Assembly (NCBI GenBank): GCA_964408805.1
Contig: CAYPAV010000001.1
Location: 186,001 to 250,000, forward strand
Direction of reading: 5' to 3'
Source of the DNA: CAYPAV01 sp964408805
GTDB taxonomy: Bacteria > Pseudomonadota > Alphaproteobacteria > UBA8366
Length of the DNA: 64,000 nucleotides
Each line of letters begins with the position of its first letter. Position 1 is the first letter of the stretch. Below the pieces are notes generated by a model. It worked only from the letters and a program-made list of their open reading frames with translations. It was not told the origin of the DNA and did not search any database. The position numbers and the translations under genes were made by a program. Below are positions 50,533 to 58,878 of the stretch, one piece after another.

Positions 50533-51069
50533 GTGTCGTTGGTGGCAGGATGGCCCGACATGGATTGTTTCGTATATTCCAGTGGCGTGCTGATCCAAGA
50601 CGGACGCGTGATGCGATGCGCGCTCGGTCGCGGCGGCATTCGCCGCGACAAGACCGAAGGCGATGGCGCCACGCCCGTCGGCAGCTTCGCGCTGCGCCGC
50701 TTGCTCTATCGCCCGGACCGCGTCACCCCGCCCCAATGCGATTTGGAAACCGATGCGATAGGCCCGGAGGACGGATGGTGCGATGATCCGGCCCATGCCG
50801 ATTACAATCGCCAGATCGCACTGCCTCATCCGGCCAGTCATGAACGGCTATGGCGGGATGACGCGCTTTACGATCTCTTGGTAGTTTTGGGACACAATGA
50901 TTCGCCGGCCCAGCCTGGACATGGAAGTGCCATCTTCTTGCATGTGGCGCGGTCGGATTATGGACCGACGGAAGGCTGCGTCGCCTTGGCGCGGTCGGAC
51001 CTCGAAGGGTTCTTAACCAATTGCCGCGCGGAGGACCGCCTGCACGTCAAGCCGCCGCCGTCGCGTTGA
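50533..51069 (+). CDS. L,D-transpeptidase family protein (YkuD domain)
   Basis: A 178-residue protein with the YkuD catalytic signature HGSAIFLHVARSDYGPTEGCVAL (about 138-160), giving His and the nucleophilic Cys. The family cross-links peptidoglycan or attaches proteins to it; a short stand-alone form without a clear signal peptide is common in alphaproteobacteria. The start is GTG 50533, two bases after the repeat-protein stop, so the two are probably co-translated. It is convergent with yggS with 23 bases of coding overlap. Confidence 0.9.
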   Translation: MSLVAGWPDMDCFVYSSGVLIQDGRVMRCALGRGGIRRDKTEGDGATPVGSFALRRLLYRPDRVTPPQCDLETDAIGPEDGWCDDPAHADYNRQIALPHPASHERLWRDDALYDLLVVLGHNDSPAQPGHGSAIFLHVARSDYGPTEGCVALARSDLEGFLTNCRAEDRLHVKPPPSR

Positions 51070-51754
51070 GCGACGCGCGCGGACCGAAGATGGCGGTCCC
51101 GACACGAACGATCGTGGCACCGAAGGTTATCGCCGTTTCGTAATCGGCGCTCATTCCCATGCTCAACCGGGTCAGGCCGTGACGATCCGCGATATCGCGC
51201 AGCAAGGCAAAATGAAGGGCGGACTCTTCCGCTGCGGGCGGAATGCACATTAGCCCCAAAATGGGCAAATTATGTTCGCGAAGGCAGGTCTCGATAAAGG
51301 CGTCCGCGTCATCGGGCCTGACTCCCGCCTTTTGCGGCTCGTCACCGGTATTTACCTGGACGTAACAAGGAATGCGCCGATCGAGACGGGCCATCTCCCG
51401 GGCGAGCGCGCGCGCCAGCTTCGGACGATCCACGGTCTGGACGACATCGAAAAGCGCCAATGCCTTTCGGACCTTGTTCGTCTGTAGCGGACCGATGAGA
51501 TGAAGTTCGATATTAGCGGTTTCAGCCTTCAGTTCGGGCCATTTCGATTCGGCTTCCTGGACGCGATTCTCGCCGAAGACACGATGCCCGGCGGCGATGA
51601 CATCGCGAATTCTTGCCGGCCCGTGTGTCTTGCTGACCGCACAGACCGTTATCGTCTTCGGATCACGTTCGACCATTCGAGCGGCGGCGTCGACTTCGCC
51701 CCTGACACGAGACAAGTTTGCCCCAACATCCAATTCGGTGCTTTCGACGGTCAT
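51047..51754 (-). CDS. yggS: YggS/PROSC-family pyridoxal-phosphate homeostasis protein
   Basis: A 235-residue alanine-racemase-fold PLP protein. The PLP Lys is in VCAVSKTHGP (near residue 43). Further family marks are GHRVFGENRVQEAESKWP, LHLIGPLQTNKVRKAL, CYVQVNTGDEPQKAGV, LGLMCIPP and LSMGMSADYETAI. It controls free PLP levels and amino-acid pools and has no known catalytic role. Normal length. Confidence 0.95.
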   Translation of the reverse strand: MTVESTELDVGANLSRVRGEVDAAARMVERDPKTITVCAVSKTHGPARIRDVIAAGHRVFGENRVQEAESKWPELKAETANIELHLIGPLQTNKVRKALALFDVVQTVDRPKLARALAREMARLDRRIPCYVQVNTGDEPQKAGVRPDDADAFIETCLREHNLPILGLMCIPPAAEESALHFALLRDIADRHGLTRLSMGMSADYETAITFGATIVRVGTAIFGPRASLNATAAA

Positions 51755-51849
51755 GGCATTCCTTTCCTATCGGTGCTCTCCATAAGTCGGCGGTCTCCAT
51801 AATAAGAATCCGCTGGAAATCCTCAGCTAATTTTCGCATATAAGCGCCC

Positions 51850-52383
51850 ATGAATGTGTGTCCAAGTCGGATGATCGTTATTTTCCTCACCGGTTTTCTG
51901 TTGCTGGGCTGTTCCGTATTCGACGACGAGAAGAAATCCACCGACAACGGAACCGGGACGAAGCAGGTCGCCACGGGATCGAAATCGCCTGACAAGGGGC
52001 TGCTGAATACTTGGTTCGGGCTCAACGAGCAGGGGGGCGGGGCCGACCGGCCGAACGGCGGCGGAATCAGCGTAAACGGCTTTTTATGGCGGGCGGCGCT
52101 GGATACCATTTCCTTCATGCCGTTGGCACAGGCCGATCCCTTTGGTGGCATAATCCTGACCGACTGGTATCGACCGCCCGAGACTCGCGACGAGCGGTTC
52201 AAGGTCAATATCTATATCCTCGATAGCGAGCTCAGAGCAGACGGGTTGCGGGTTTCGGTATTTCGCCAGCGGATGAACCGGAATGGCGTTTGGCTTGATG
52301 CCGCGGTTCACAAGGACACCGGCACGAATATGGAAAACGCGATCCTGAAGCGGGCACGGCAGATGCGCGTCAAGCTTCAATAA
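51850..52383 (+). CDS. DUF3576 lipoprotein
   Basis: A 177-residue outer-membrane-type lipoprotein precursor. The signal MIVIFLTGFLLLGC ends in lipobox LLGC at about residues 18-21. The body contains GLLNTWFGLN, FLWRAALDTISFMPL, GGIILTDWY and ERFKVNIYILDSELRADGLRV, typical of the DUF3576 family that sits beside leuS in alphaproteobacteria. Likely linked to envelope assembly, as lptE follows leuS; the exact role is unknown. Confidence 0.9.
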   Translation: MNVCPSRMIVIFLTGFLLLGCSVFDDEKKSTDNGTGTKQVATGSKSPDKGLLNTWFGLNEQGGGADRPNGGGISVNGFLWRAALDTISFMPLAQADPFGGIILTDWYRPPETRDERFKVNIYILDSELRADGLRVSVFRQRMNRNGVWLDAAVHKDTGTNMENAILKRARQMRVKLQ

Positions 52384-52457
52384 GATATGTGAGAGGTTGA
52401 CGGGCCGGTCGCGGTTCGTTGAGGATCACCGTTGCGGCGGCCTCATGGGAACGGGGA

Positions 52458-55016
52458 ATGGATCGATATAATTTCAAGCAAGCCGAGGCGACCTGGCGCG
52501 CGCGCTGGGAGGCGGAGGGTTGTTTCGCCGCCGAGCGCGACGAGGCCCTTCCGAAATACTACGTGCTGGAGATGTTTCCCTACCCCTCCGGCCGCATCCA
52601 CATGGGTCATGTCCGGTGCTATACGATCGGCGACGTGGTGGCGCGGTACAAGCGCGCGCGCGGGTTCAACGTTCTGCATCCGATGGGGTGGGATTCGTTT
52701 GGTCTGCCGGCCGAAAACGCCGCCTTCGAGAACAAGGTCCATCCGGCGAAATGGACGCGCGAGAATATCGCCGCGATGCGGGATCAGCTTCACTCGATGG
52801 GCTTGTCCTATGATTGGCGGCGCGAGCTTTCGACCTGCGAGCCGGCCTATTACCGGCACGAACAGAAAATGTTTCTCGACCTGCTCGAGGCCGGCCTCGC
52901 CTATCGTCGGGAATCGTGGGTCAACTGGGATCCCGTGGAACACACGGTGCTGGCCAATGAACAGGTCATCGATGGCCGCGGCTGGCGGTCGGGTGCGCTA
53001 GTCGAGCGGCGCCGATTGGCGCAGTGGTTCCTGAAGATTACCGAATACGCCGATGACCTGCTCGACTCTCTCGACGATTTGGATCGCTGGCCCGATCAGG
53101 TCCGGCTCATGCAAGCGAATTGGATCAATCGTTCCGAGGGCGCGCGGGTCTGGTTCGAGTTGGTGGGCCGCGAGGACCGGCTTGAAGTCTTCACGACTCG
53201 CGCGGATACGCTGTTCGGAGCGAGTTTTTGCGCACTTGCGGCAAATCATCCGTTGTCGATGGAACTCGCGGAGACGAATGAGGAACTTGCCGCGTTTATC
53301 GCGGAATGCAATCGGTTGGGGACCAGCGAGGCGGCGATCGAGACAGCCGAAAAGATCGGCATGGCGACGGGGCTCGAGGCGCGGCACCCCTTTATCGCGG
53401 GCCGAACGGTGCCCGTATATGTCGCCAATTTTGTTTTGATGGAATATGGGTCGGGGGCGATTTTCGGCTGTCCGGCGCATGATCATCGAGATTTGGAGTT
53501 CGCGCGGAAATATGGTCTCGATGTTTTGCCCGTGGTGGCGCCCGAAGGCGCCGAGGCCGCAGAGTTCGAGATCGGCGAGGAGGCGTTCGTCGATGATGGA
53601 ATCCTGATCAATTCCGATTTTCTGGATGGATTAAGTGTGGAGGCGGCCAAGCGCAAGGTCGCCGAGGTGCTAGTCGCGCAAGGGTCGGGCGAGGCGACGA
53701 TATCCTATCGCCTGCGGGATTGGGGGGTCTCGCGGCAACGCTATTGGGGCTGCCCGGTGCCGGTTATTCACTGTGGCGATTGCGGGATCGTGCCGGTACC
53801 CGATGACGACTTGCCGGTTTCCCTGCCGGAGGACGTGGAATTTGATACGCCGGGCAATCCCTTGGAACGGCATCCGACCTGGAAAAACGTGGACTGTCCG
53901 AAATGCGGCGCGCCGGCGGAGCGCGAAACCGACACCTTTGATACCTTCTTCGAATCCTCTTGGTACTTCGTCCAATTTGGCGCCAGCGATCAGGACCGAC
54001 GGTTCGCGCGCGAGGACGCGGACTATTGGATGCCAGTGGACCAATATATCGGCGGGATCGAGCATGCGATCCTTCATTTGCTTTATTCTCGGTTTTTCAC
54101 TCGGGCACTTACGGATTGCGGTTATTTCGATGTGCGGGAACCCTTTACGGGTTTATTGACCCAGGGCATGGTTTGTCACGAGACCTATCGAGATGAGGAG
54201 GGTAGTTGGCTTTTTCCCGAAGAAGTAGTGCGGGAATCGACCGGTGCTCGGCACGTCGAGACGGGAGCGGCGGTATCTCTCGGCCGCTCAGAGAAGATGA
54301 GCAAATCGCGCCGGAACGTCGTCGATCCCGAGCGGATCATCGATACCTACGGGGCGGATACGGCTCGGCTGTTCATGCTCTCGGATAGTCCGGCCGCACG
54401 GGATCTCGAATGGACCGAGGCCGGGATCGAAGGGGCTTGGCGGTTCGTCAACCGTTTGTGGCGATTGGTTTCTGCGCCCGAGTCGCCGATTGGCGCGCGC
54501 GGCGTTTCCGAGCCGTCGCTGGATAGTGCCGCGCTTGATTGTTATCGGGCGGTTCACAAAACCATCGCCGCCGTGGGCGAGGATTTTGAGGCCTTCCGGT
54601 TCAATCGCGCGGTGGCGCGCATTCGGGAACTGATCAATTTTATCTCCGGCTTGGAAGGCGATAGCGAGGCCGCGGGCTGGGTGCGGCGCCAAGGTTTCGA
54701 GGCCGCCACATTGTTGATCGCGCCGGTCATGCCGCATTTCGCCGAGGAACTTTGGAAGGCGCTCGGGCACGAACAACTCGTGGCCATGACGCCTTGGCCG
54801 GAGGCCGACCCGGCATACCTATCGGACGATACCGTCACCATCGCCGTCCAGGTCAACGGCAAGCTTCGCGGGACCGTGGACCTGCCGGTGGATGTCGACA
54901 AGGAGGTGGCGGAGGCCGAGGCGCTGGCGCTTGAGAATGTGCAGCGGGCAACCTCGGGGGCGCTGCCGCGGAAAGTCATTGTCGTGCCGAATAAGGTGAT
55001 CAATGTCGTCGTTTAG
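52458..55016 (+). CDS. leuS: Leucyl-tRNA synthetase
   Basis: An 852-residue class I synthetase. The HIGH motif is HMGH in PYPSGRIHMGHVRCYTIGDV (about 39-58), and the KMSKS motif lies near 615 (SEKMSKSRRNVVDPERII). The CP1 editing domain contains the T-rich DTLFGASF region and FGCPAHDHRD, and a zinc-type CPKCG segment is present. ATG 52458 (MDRYNFKQAE) is preferred to a 13-codon extension. It overlaps lptE by 14 bases. Confidence 0.97.
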   Translation: MDRYNFKQAEATWRARWEAEGCFAAERDEALPKYYVLEMFPYPSGRIHMGHVRCYTIGDVVARYKRARGFNVLHPMGWDSFGLPAENAAFENKVHPAKWTRENIAAMRDQLHSMGLSYDWRRELSTCEPAYYRHEQKMFLDLLEAGLAYRRESWVNWDPVEHTVLANEQVIDGRGWRSGALVERRRLAQWFLKITEYADDLLDSLDDLDRWPDQVRLMQANWINRSEGARVWFELVGREDRLEVFTTRADTLFGASFCALAANHPLSMELAETNEELAAFIAECNRLGTSEAAIETAEKIGMATGLEARHPFIAGRTVPVYVANFVLMEYGSGAIFGCPAHDHRDLEFARKYGLDVLPVVAPEGAEAAEFEIGEEAFVDDGILINSDFLDGLSVEAAKRKVAEVLVAQGSGEATISYRLRDWGVSRQRYWGCPVPVIHCGDCGIVPVPDDDLPVSLPEDVEFDTPGNPLERHPTWKNVDCPKCGAPAERETDTFDTFFESSWYFVQFGASDQDRRFAREDADYWMPVDQYIGGIEHAILHLLYSRFFTRALTDCGYFDVREPFTGLLTQGMVCHETYRDEEGSWLFPEEVVRESTGARHVETGAAVSLGRSEKMSKSRRNVVDPERIIDTYGADTARLFMLSDSPAARDLEWTEAGIEGAWRFVNRLWRLVSAPESPIGARGVSEPSLDSAALDCYRAVHKTIAAVGEDFEAFRFNRAVARIRELINFISGLEGDSEAAGWVRRQGFEAATLLIAPVMPHFAEELWKALGHEQLVAMTPWPEADPAYLSDDTVTIAVQVNGKLRGTVDLPVDVDKEVAEAEALALENVQRATSGALPRKVIVVPNKVINVVV

Positions 55017-55506
55017 CAGATGTCTGGGTATTGCCTATCTGCTGGTGCTGGCTGGCTGCGGGTTCGAGCCGCTTTATGTCGACGAATCGGGTCGGGTCGT
55101 TAGCGAAGAGATTGCTCACATTCGGGTGGCGGGCATCGAAGAGCGGATCGGCCAGAAAGTACACAACCTTCTTCTGGACCGTCTAAATCCGAGAGGCCGC
55201 CCGGCCGCGCCGCGCTATACGCTTTCCGTTCGAACCGGTTTGAGCACGTCCGAACTTGGGCTCCAGATCAACGAGGTTGCGACACGGGCGAAACTATCAC
55301 TCAATGCCTCTTTCGTTTTGACCGACGATCGTTCGGGCCGGGTACTTCTGAAGGGAAACGTGCGGTCGATCAATAGCTATAACATCCCGAATTCCCAATA
55401 CGCGAAGGTGACGGCCGAGGCCGATTCCGCCAACCGCGCGGCGCGGGAGATCAGCAACCAAATCAAATCCCGCCTCGAGATTTATTTTTCCCGGAAAGGG
55501 TCCTGA
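55003..55506 (+). CDS. lptE: LPS-assembly lipoprotein LptE
   Basis: A 167-residue lipoprotein with signal LGIAYLLVLAGC (lipobox LAGC near residue 19) and GFEPLYV just after the Cys, the usual start of mature LptE. The rest is short strands ending with RAAREISNQIKSRLEIYFSRK. It plugs the LptD barrel in the outer membrane for lipopolysaccharide export. It starts inside the leuS end and is followed after six bases by holA. Confidence 0.93.
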   Translation: MSSFSRCLGIAYLLVLAGCGFEPLYVDESGRVVSEEIAHIRVAGIEERIGQKVHNLLLDRLNPRGRPAAPRYTLSVRTGLSTSELGLQINEVATRAKLSLNASFVLTDDRSGRVLLKGNVRSINSYNIPNSQYAKVTAEADSANRAAREISNQIKSRLEIYFSRKGS

Positions 55507-55512
55507 CCGCCG

Positions 55513-56547
55513 TTGAAAGTGAGTGCCAATCGGGTTGATTCCTTCCTAAAGGCCCCGCCCGACGGGGTCCGGGTGGTGCTTGTCTACGGACCCGACGAAG
55601 GTTTGGTTCGCGAGCGCGCCGAAGCGCTTGGCAAGACGGTTGTCGAGGACCTCTCCGACCCTTTCCTAGTGACGGAGCTGGAGGGCGCCGCCCTGAATAA
55701 CGACCCGGCGCGGCTCGCCGATGAAGTGTCCGCCATTGCCATGACAGGGGGGCGGCGCCTGATTCGGGTGCGGGAATGCGCCGATTCGATTGCGCCGATC
55801 GTCGAATCCGTTCTCAATGAGACACCGGGCGATGCCCTGACGATCCTCATGGCGGGTCCGCTGAACCCGCGGTCGCCATTGCGGAAACTTGCGGAGAAGG
55901 CAAAGGATGCGGCCGCCCTGCCCTGCTATGTCGACGATGCGCGGAGTCTCGACCAGGTCATTCGAGAATCGCTGGCAGAGGACGGCGTGGAGGTGAGTGC
56001 AGACGCCGCCGGTTGGCTGGCGGATCGCTTGGGTGCGGATCGGGGTGTAACAAGGAGCGAACTCGCAAAGCTGGCGCTCTTCGTCGGCTCCGGCGGTCGG
56101 GTGGAGATCGACGACGCGATGGCCTGTGTCGGGGACAGTGCCGACAGATCGGTCGATGATCTCGTCTTCGCGGCGGCGGATGGCGATGCCGAAAATATCG
56201 ACCGAATTCTGACGCGTTGCTTTCAAGAGGGCGCGTCGCCGGTCGGCGTCTTGCGCGCGATGACCGGGCATTTGATGAGGCTCCGTACGGTCGTCGGACG
56301 CGTGTCGACGGGCGCGGACATCGACACGGGAATGAAGGCTTTGCGGCCGCCGGTCTTTTTTAAATATGCGGGGCGCTTTCGGGGCCAGGCGAGGCTCTGG
56401 ACGCCGGCGGCGCTGGCGCGGGCGCTGCAATTGACTCTCGAGGCCGAGGTTCAATGCAAATCGACGGGCATGCCGGATTCCAGTATTTGCGGCCGCGGGT
56501 TGTTGCAGATCGCCAGCCTGGCACGACGGGGTCGGCGCGCCCGCTGA
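55513..56547 (+). CDS. holA: DNA polymerase III delta subunit
   Basis: A 344-residue clamp-loader subunit. It starts at TTG 55513 (MKVSANRVDSFLKAPP) and has VVLVYGPDEGLVRERAEAL as the modified P-loop (about 19-37), VSAIAMTGGRRLIRVR, and the C-terminal collar region with RLRTVVGRV and LWTPAALARALQL. It opens the sliding clamp with delta-prime. The gene order leuS-lptE-holA is conserved in alphaproteobacteria. It is convergent with parB, with six bases between. Confidence 0.94.
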   Translation: MKVSANRVDSFLKAPPDGVRVVLVYGPDEGLVRERAEALGKTVVEDLSDPFLVTELEGAALNNDPARLADEVSAIAMTGGRRLIRVRECADSIAPIVESVLNETPGDALTILMAGPLNPRSPLRKLAEKAKDAAALPCYVDDARSLDQVIRESLAEDGVEVSADAAGWLADRLGADRGVTRSELAKLALFVGSGGRVEIDDAMACVGDSADRSVDDLVFAAADGDAENIDRILTRCFQEGASPVGVLRAMTGHLMRLRTVVGRVSTGADIDTGMKALRPPVFFKYAGRFRGQARLWTPAALARALQLTLEAEVQCKSTGMPDSSICGRGLLQIASLARRGRRAR

Positions 56548-56553
56548 TCCGAT

Positions 56554-57432
56554 CTACGATTCCTCGCCGCTTCGCGTAAGGCGGTGGAGGACATCGTCGA
56601 GTTGTTCGAGTTTCGAATAGAAGAGTTTCAGGGTACCCATCTCGCCCTTCGATTCGATCTCCACCCGCAGCCCGAGGAGATTGCCGAGGTCTCTTTCGAG
56701 AGCCACCGTGTTCGGATCCTTGGGCCCTTTCGGCGGCCGGCCCGCCTTGGAGCCGCCGCGCGCCAGCTTTTCGGTCTGGCGAACCGTAAGGCCCTTTCGC
56801 ACGACATCCTCGGCGAGCGCCGCGGGATCGTCGGTACCGAGCAAGGAACGCGCATGGCCGGCGGTAAGGCTCCCGTCCTGCAGCCGGTCCTTTACGGGCT
56901 CCGGCAAGGAGAGCAGGCGGAGCGTGTTGGCAATATGACTTCGGCTCTTTCCGATCGTTTTGGCCAACGCGTCCTGGGTGTGGCCGAACTGATCGATCAG
57001 GCGCTGATAAGCTTCGGCCTCCTCGAGCGCCGTTAGGTCCTCGCGCTGGATATTTTCAACAAGTGCTATTTCCAGCACGTCCTTGTCATCGATTTCCTTG
57101 ATGACGACCGGCAGCTCGTGCAGTCCCGCGGTCTGCGCGGCCCGCCAGCGACGCTCGCCGGCAATGATCTCGAAGGCATTCGCCTGCTCGGGATGGCGTC
57201 GCACGAGAATGGGTTCGAGGACGCCCTTCTCACGAATGGAATCAACGAGAGATTGCAAGGCTTCCTCGTCGAAACGCCGACGCGGCTGGAACCGACTCGG
57301 CTGCAGGTGCTCGGTCGGAACGGTCTTCGTGTCGCGCATCCGATCAAGCGAGGCATAGTCCACCGACTCGTCCCCGAATAGTGCGGAAAGTCCGCGACCC
57401 ATGTTGCGTCGTTTCTGGTCTTCCGCCGGCAT
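56554..57432 (-). CDS. parB: Chromosome-partition protein ParB (CTPase/DNA-binding)
   Basis: A 292-residue ParB. The N-terminal box RRNMGRGLSALFGDE leads to the CTP-binding ParB/Srx domain (PSRFQPRRRFDEEAL, then GERRWRAAQTAG and ENIQREDLTALEEAEAY), the parS-reading helix-turn-helix (TQDALAKTIGKSRSHIANTLRLLSLP) and a C-terminal dimer region. It loads at parS (two sites in this window) and spreads to organise the origin. Its ATG overlaps the parA stop by one base. Confidence 0.97.
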   Translation of the reverse strand: MPAEDQKRRNMGRGLSALFGDESVDYASLDRMRDTKTVPTEHLQPSRFQPRRRFDEEALQSLVDSIREKGVLEPILVRRHPEQANAFEIIAGERRWRAAQTAGLHELPVVIKEIDDKDVLEIALVENIQREDLTALEEAEAYQRLIDQFGHTQDALAKTIGKSRSHIANTLRLLSLPEPVKDRLQDGSLTAGHARSLLGTDDPAALAEDVVRKGLTVRQTEKLARGGSKAGRPPKGPKDPNTVALERDLGNLLGLRVEIESKGEMGTLKLFYSKLEQLDDVLHRLTRSGEES

Positions 57433-58268
57433 CAGCCCACCCTCTCCCGATCGCGCCGCAGGATTTCGCCGGCGAGATGGATATACGCGGTGCTGCCGGC
57501 GCAGCGCCAGTCGTAGAGCAAGACCGGCTTGCCGTGGGAGGGCGCTTCCGACACCCGGACGTTCCGTGGAATGACCGCCTCGAACACTTTGTCACCGAAA
57601 TGCGCGCGCACGTCGGCGGCGATCGCTTTGCATTGATTGTTCCGTTGATCGAACATCGTCAAGACAATGCCTTCGATCTCGAGGTCGAGATTGAGGTTGC
57701 GGCGAACCCGTTCAATCGTCCGAACGAGGTGGGTCAGTCCTTCGAGCGCCAGGAATTCGCACTGGACCGGCACCATGACCCCGTCCGCCGCACAAAGCGC
57801 GTTAAGCGTCAACAAGCCGAGCGTCGGCGGACAATCGATCAAAACATAGTCGAAGCGGAATCCGAGCCCCTCGAACGCATCGGCCAACCGATACTCGCGC
57901 CGAGGCATTTCCAGCAGATCCATCTCGGCACCGGCCAAATTCATCGACGCCGGCAGCAGGCTCAACCGGGGCACGTCGGTTTCGACGATGGCCTCGGCCA
58001 GCGCCGCCTCTCCCAATAGCACGTCGTAGGTCGTCGGCCGATCGATGTTCTTATCAACGCCGAGCGCAGTGCAGGCATTACCTTGAGCATCGATATCGAC
58101 CAGCAAGACGTTCTGGTGGTCGGCGGCGATCGCCGTGGCGAGATTGATCGCCGTCGTGGTCTTACCGACCCCGCCCTTTTGGTTCGCGATGGCGATGATA
58201 TGGGGGGCGCGCTCAGCCTCCGGCGCGCGCGGCCTGACTTCATCCTCAAGAATTATACTTGTCGACAC
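57432..58268 (-). CDS. parA: Chromosome-partition ATPase ParA
   Basis: A 278-residue ParA with the deviant Walker A KGGVGKTTT (about 31-39), Walker A' LLVDIDAQGNA (Asp near 59) and Walker B-like YVLIDCPPTLG. It forms DNA-bound gradients that pull ParB-parS complexes. The start is read as GTG 58268, which lies within the end of rsmG (23-base overlap). The N-terminal ~20-residue extension is modest. Confidence 0.97.
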   Translation of the reverse strand: MSTSIILEDEVRPRAPEAERAPHIIAIANQKGGVGKTTTAINLATAIAADHQNVLLVDIDAQGNACTALGVDKNIDRPTTYDVLLGEAALAEAIVETDVPRLSLLPASMNLAGAEMDLLEMPRREYRLADAFEGLGFRFDYVLIDCPPTLGLLTLNALCAADGVMVPVQCEFLALEGLTHLVRTIERVRRNLNLDLEIEGIVLTMFDQRNNQCKAIAADVRAHFGDKVFEAVIPRNVRVSEAPSHGKPVLLYDWRCAGSTAYIHLAGEILRRDRERVG

Positions 58269-58878
58269 GCGCTACGGCCTCCAGTCTGACAATCCCTCCA
58301 GCCGACTCCGTGACGCTGGGAAGGTTTTCGATCTCCATAATCCAATTATTTTTTATATCGGTCAATTCTTTATTAACACCCTTTCCTTTAAAGAAAAAAC
58401 AGATTGTATCAGGCCTTATAAGTGGTTCGGCGTAATTCAATAATTTACCCATCGGCGCGACCGCGCGAGCCGTGACGACCCTGGCCGGCAACTCTTGAAG
58501 CGTCTCCGATCGCGCATTGTGAATTTCCACGGGCGTCCCGGTCAGACGTGCCGCTTCGCGGAGAAACTGACATTTTCGTGAATCGGCCTCGACAAGATGA
58601 ACGTCTTCCGCCCCGAGAAGCGCCAGAACGAGTCCAGGCAAGCCGGCACCCGTCCCGATATCGACGAGTGGTGCGTGCCGCTTCGGGAGATATCGCCAGA
58701 GCTGCCCGCAATCGAGAATATGGCGTCGCCAAATATCGTCGATGGTGCCGGCCCCGATAAGATTGATTGCGCGTTGCCATTTCAAAAGTAATTCGACGTA
58801 CAGTTCGAGCCGCTCGGATGTTTCACGTGAAACATTCAGCGCTTGCGCAACGTCCGCGGACGAAAGAATTTTAGGCAC
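58246..58878 (-). CDS. rsmG: 16S rRNA (guanine-N7) methyltransferase RsmG
   Basis: A 210-residue SAM methyltransferase that modifies G527 of 16S rRNA. The SAM loop is LVDIGTGAGLPGLVLALLG (about 71-89), with HLVEADSRKCQFLREAARLTG and VTARAVAPMGKLLNYAEPL. The start at ATG 58878 overlaps the mnmG end by eight bases. A parS site lies inside the gene and encodes the residues NVSRET near the N-terminus. Confidence 0.95.
   Translation of the reverse strand: MPKILSSADVAQALNVSRETSERLELYVELLLKWQRAINLIGAGTIDDIWRRHILDCGQLWRYLPKRHAPLVDIGTGAGLPGLVLALLGAEDVHLVEADSRKCQFLREAARLTGTPVEIHNARSETLQELPARVVTARAVAPMGKLLNYAEPLIRPDTICFFFKGKGVNKELTDIKNNWIMEIENLPSVTESAGGIVRLEAVARVDKYNS
58819..58834. promoter_or_regulatory. 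parS centromere site (within rsmG)
   Basis: A perfect 16-base match to the canonical palindrome TGTTTCACGTGAAACA, the ParB loading site. It lies inside the 5' part of rsmG, about 1.4 kb upstream of the parB start. It must serve both as rsmG codons and as parS. Confidence 0.95.
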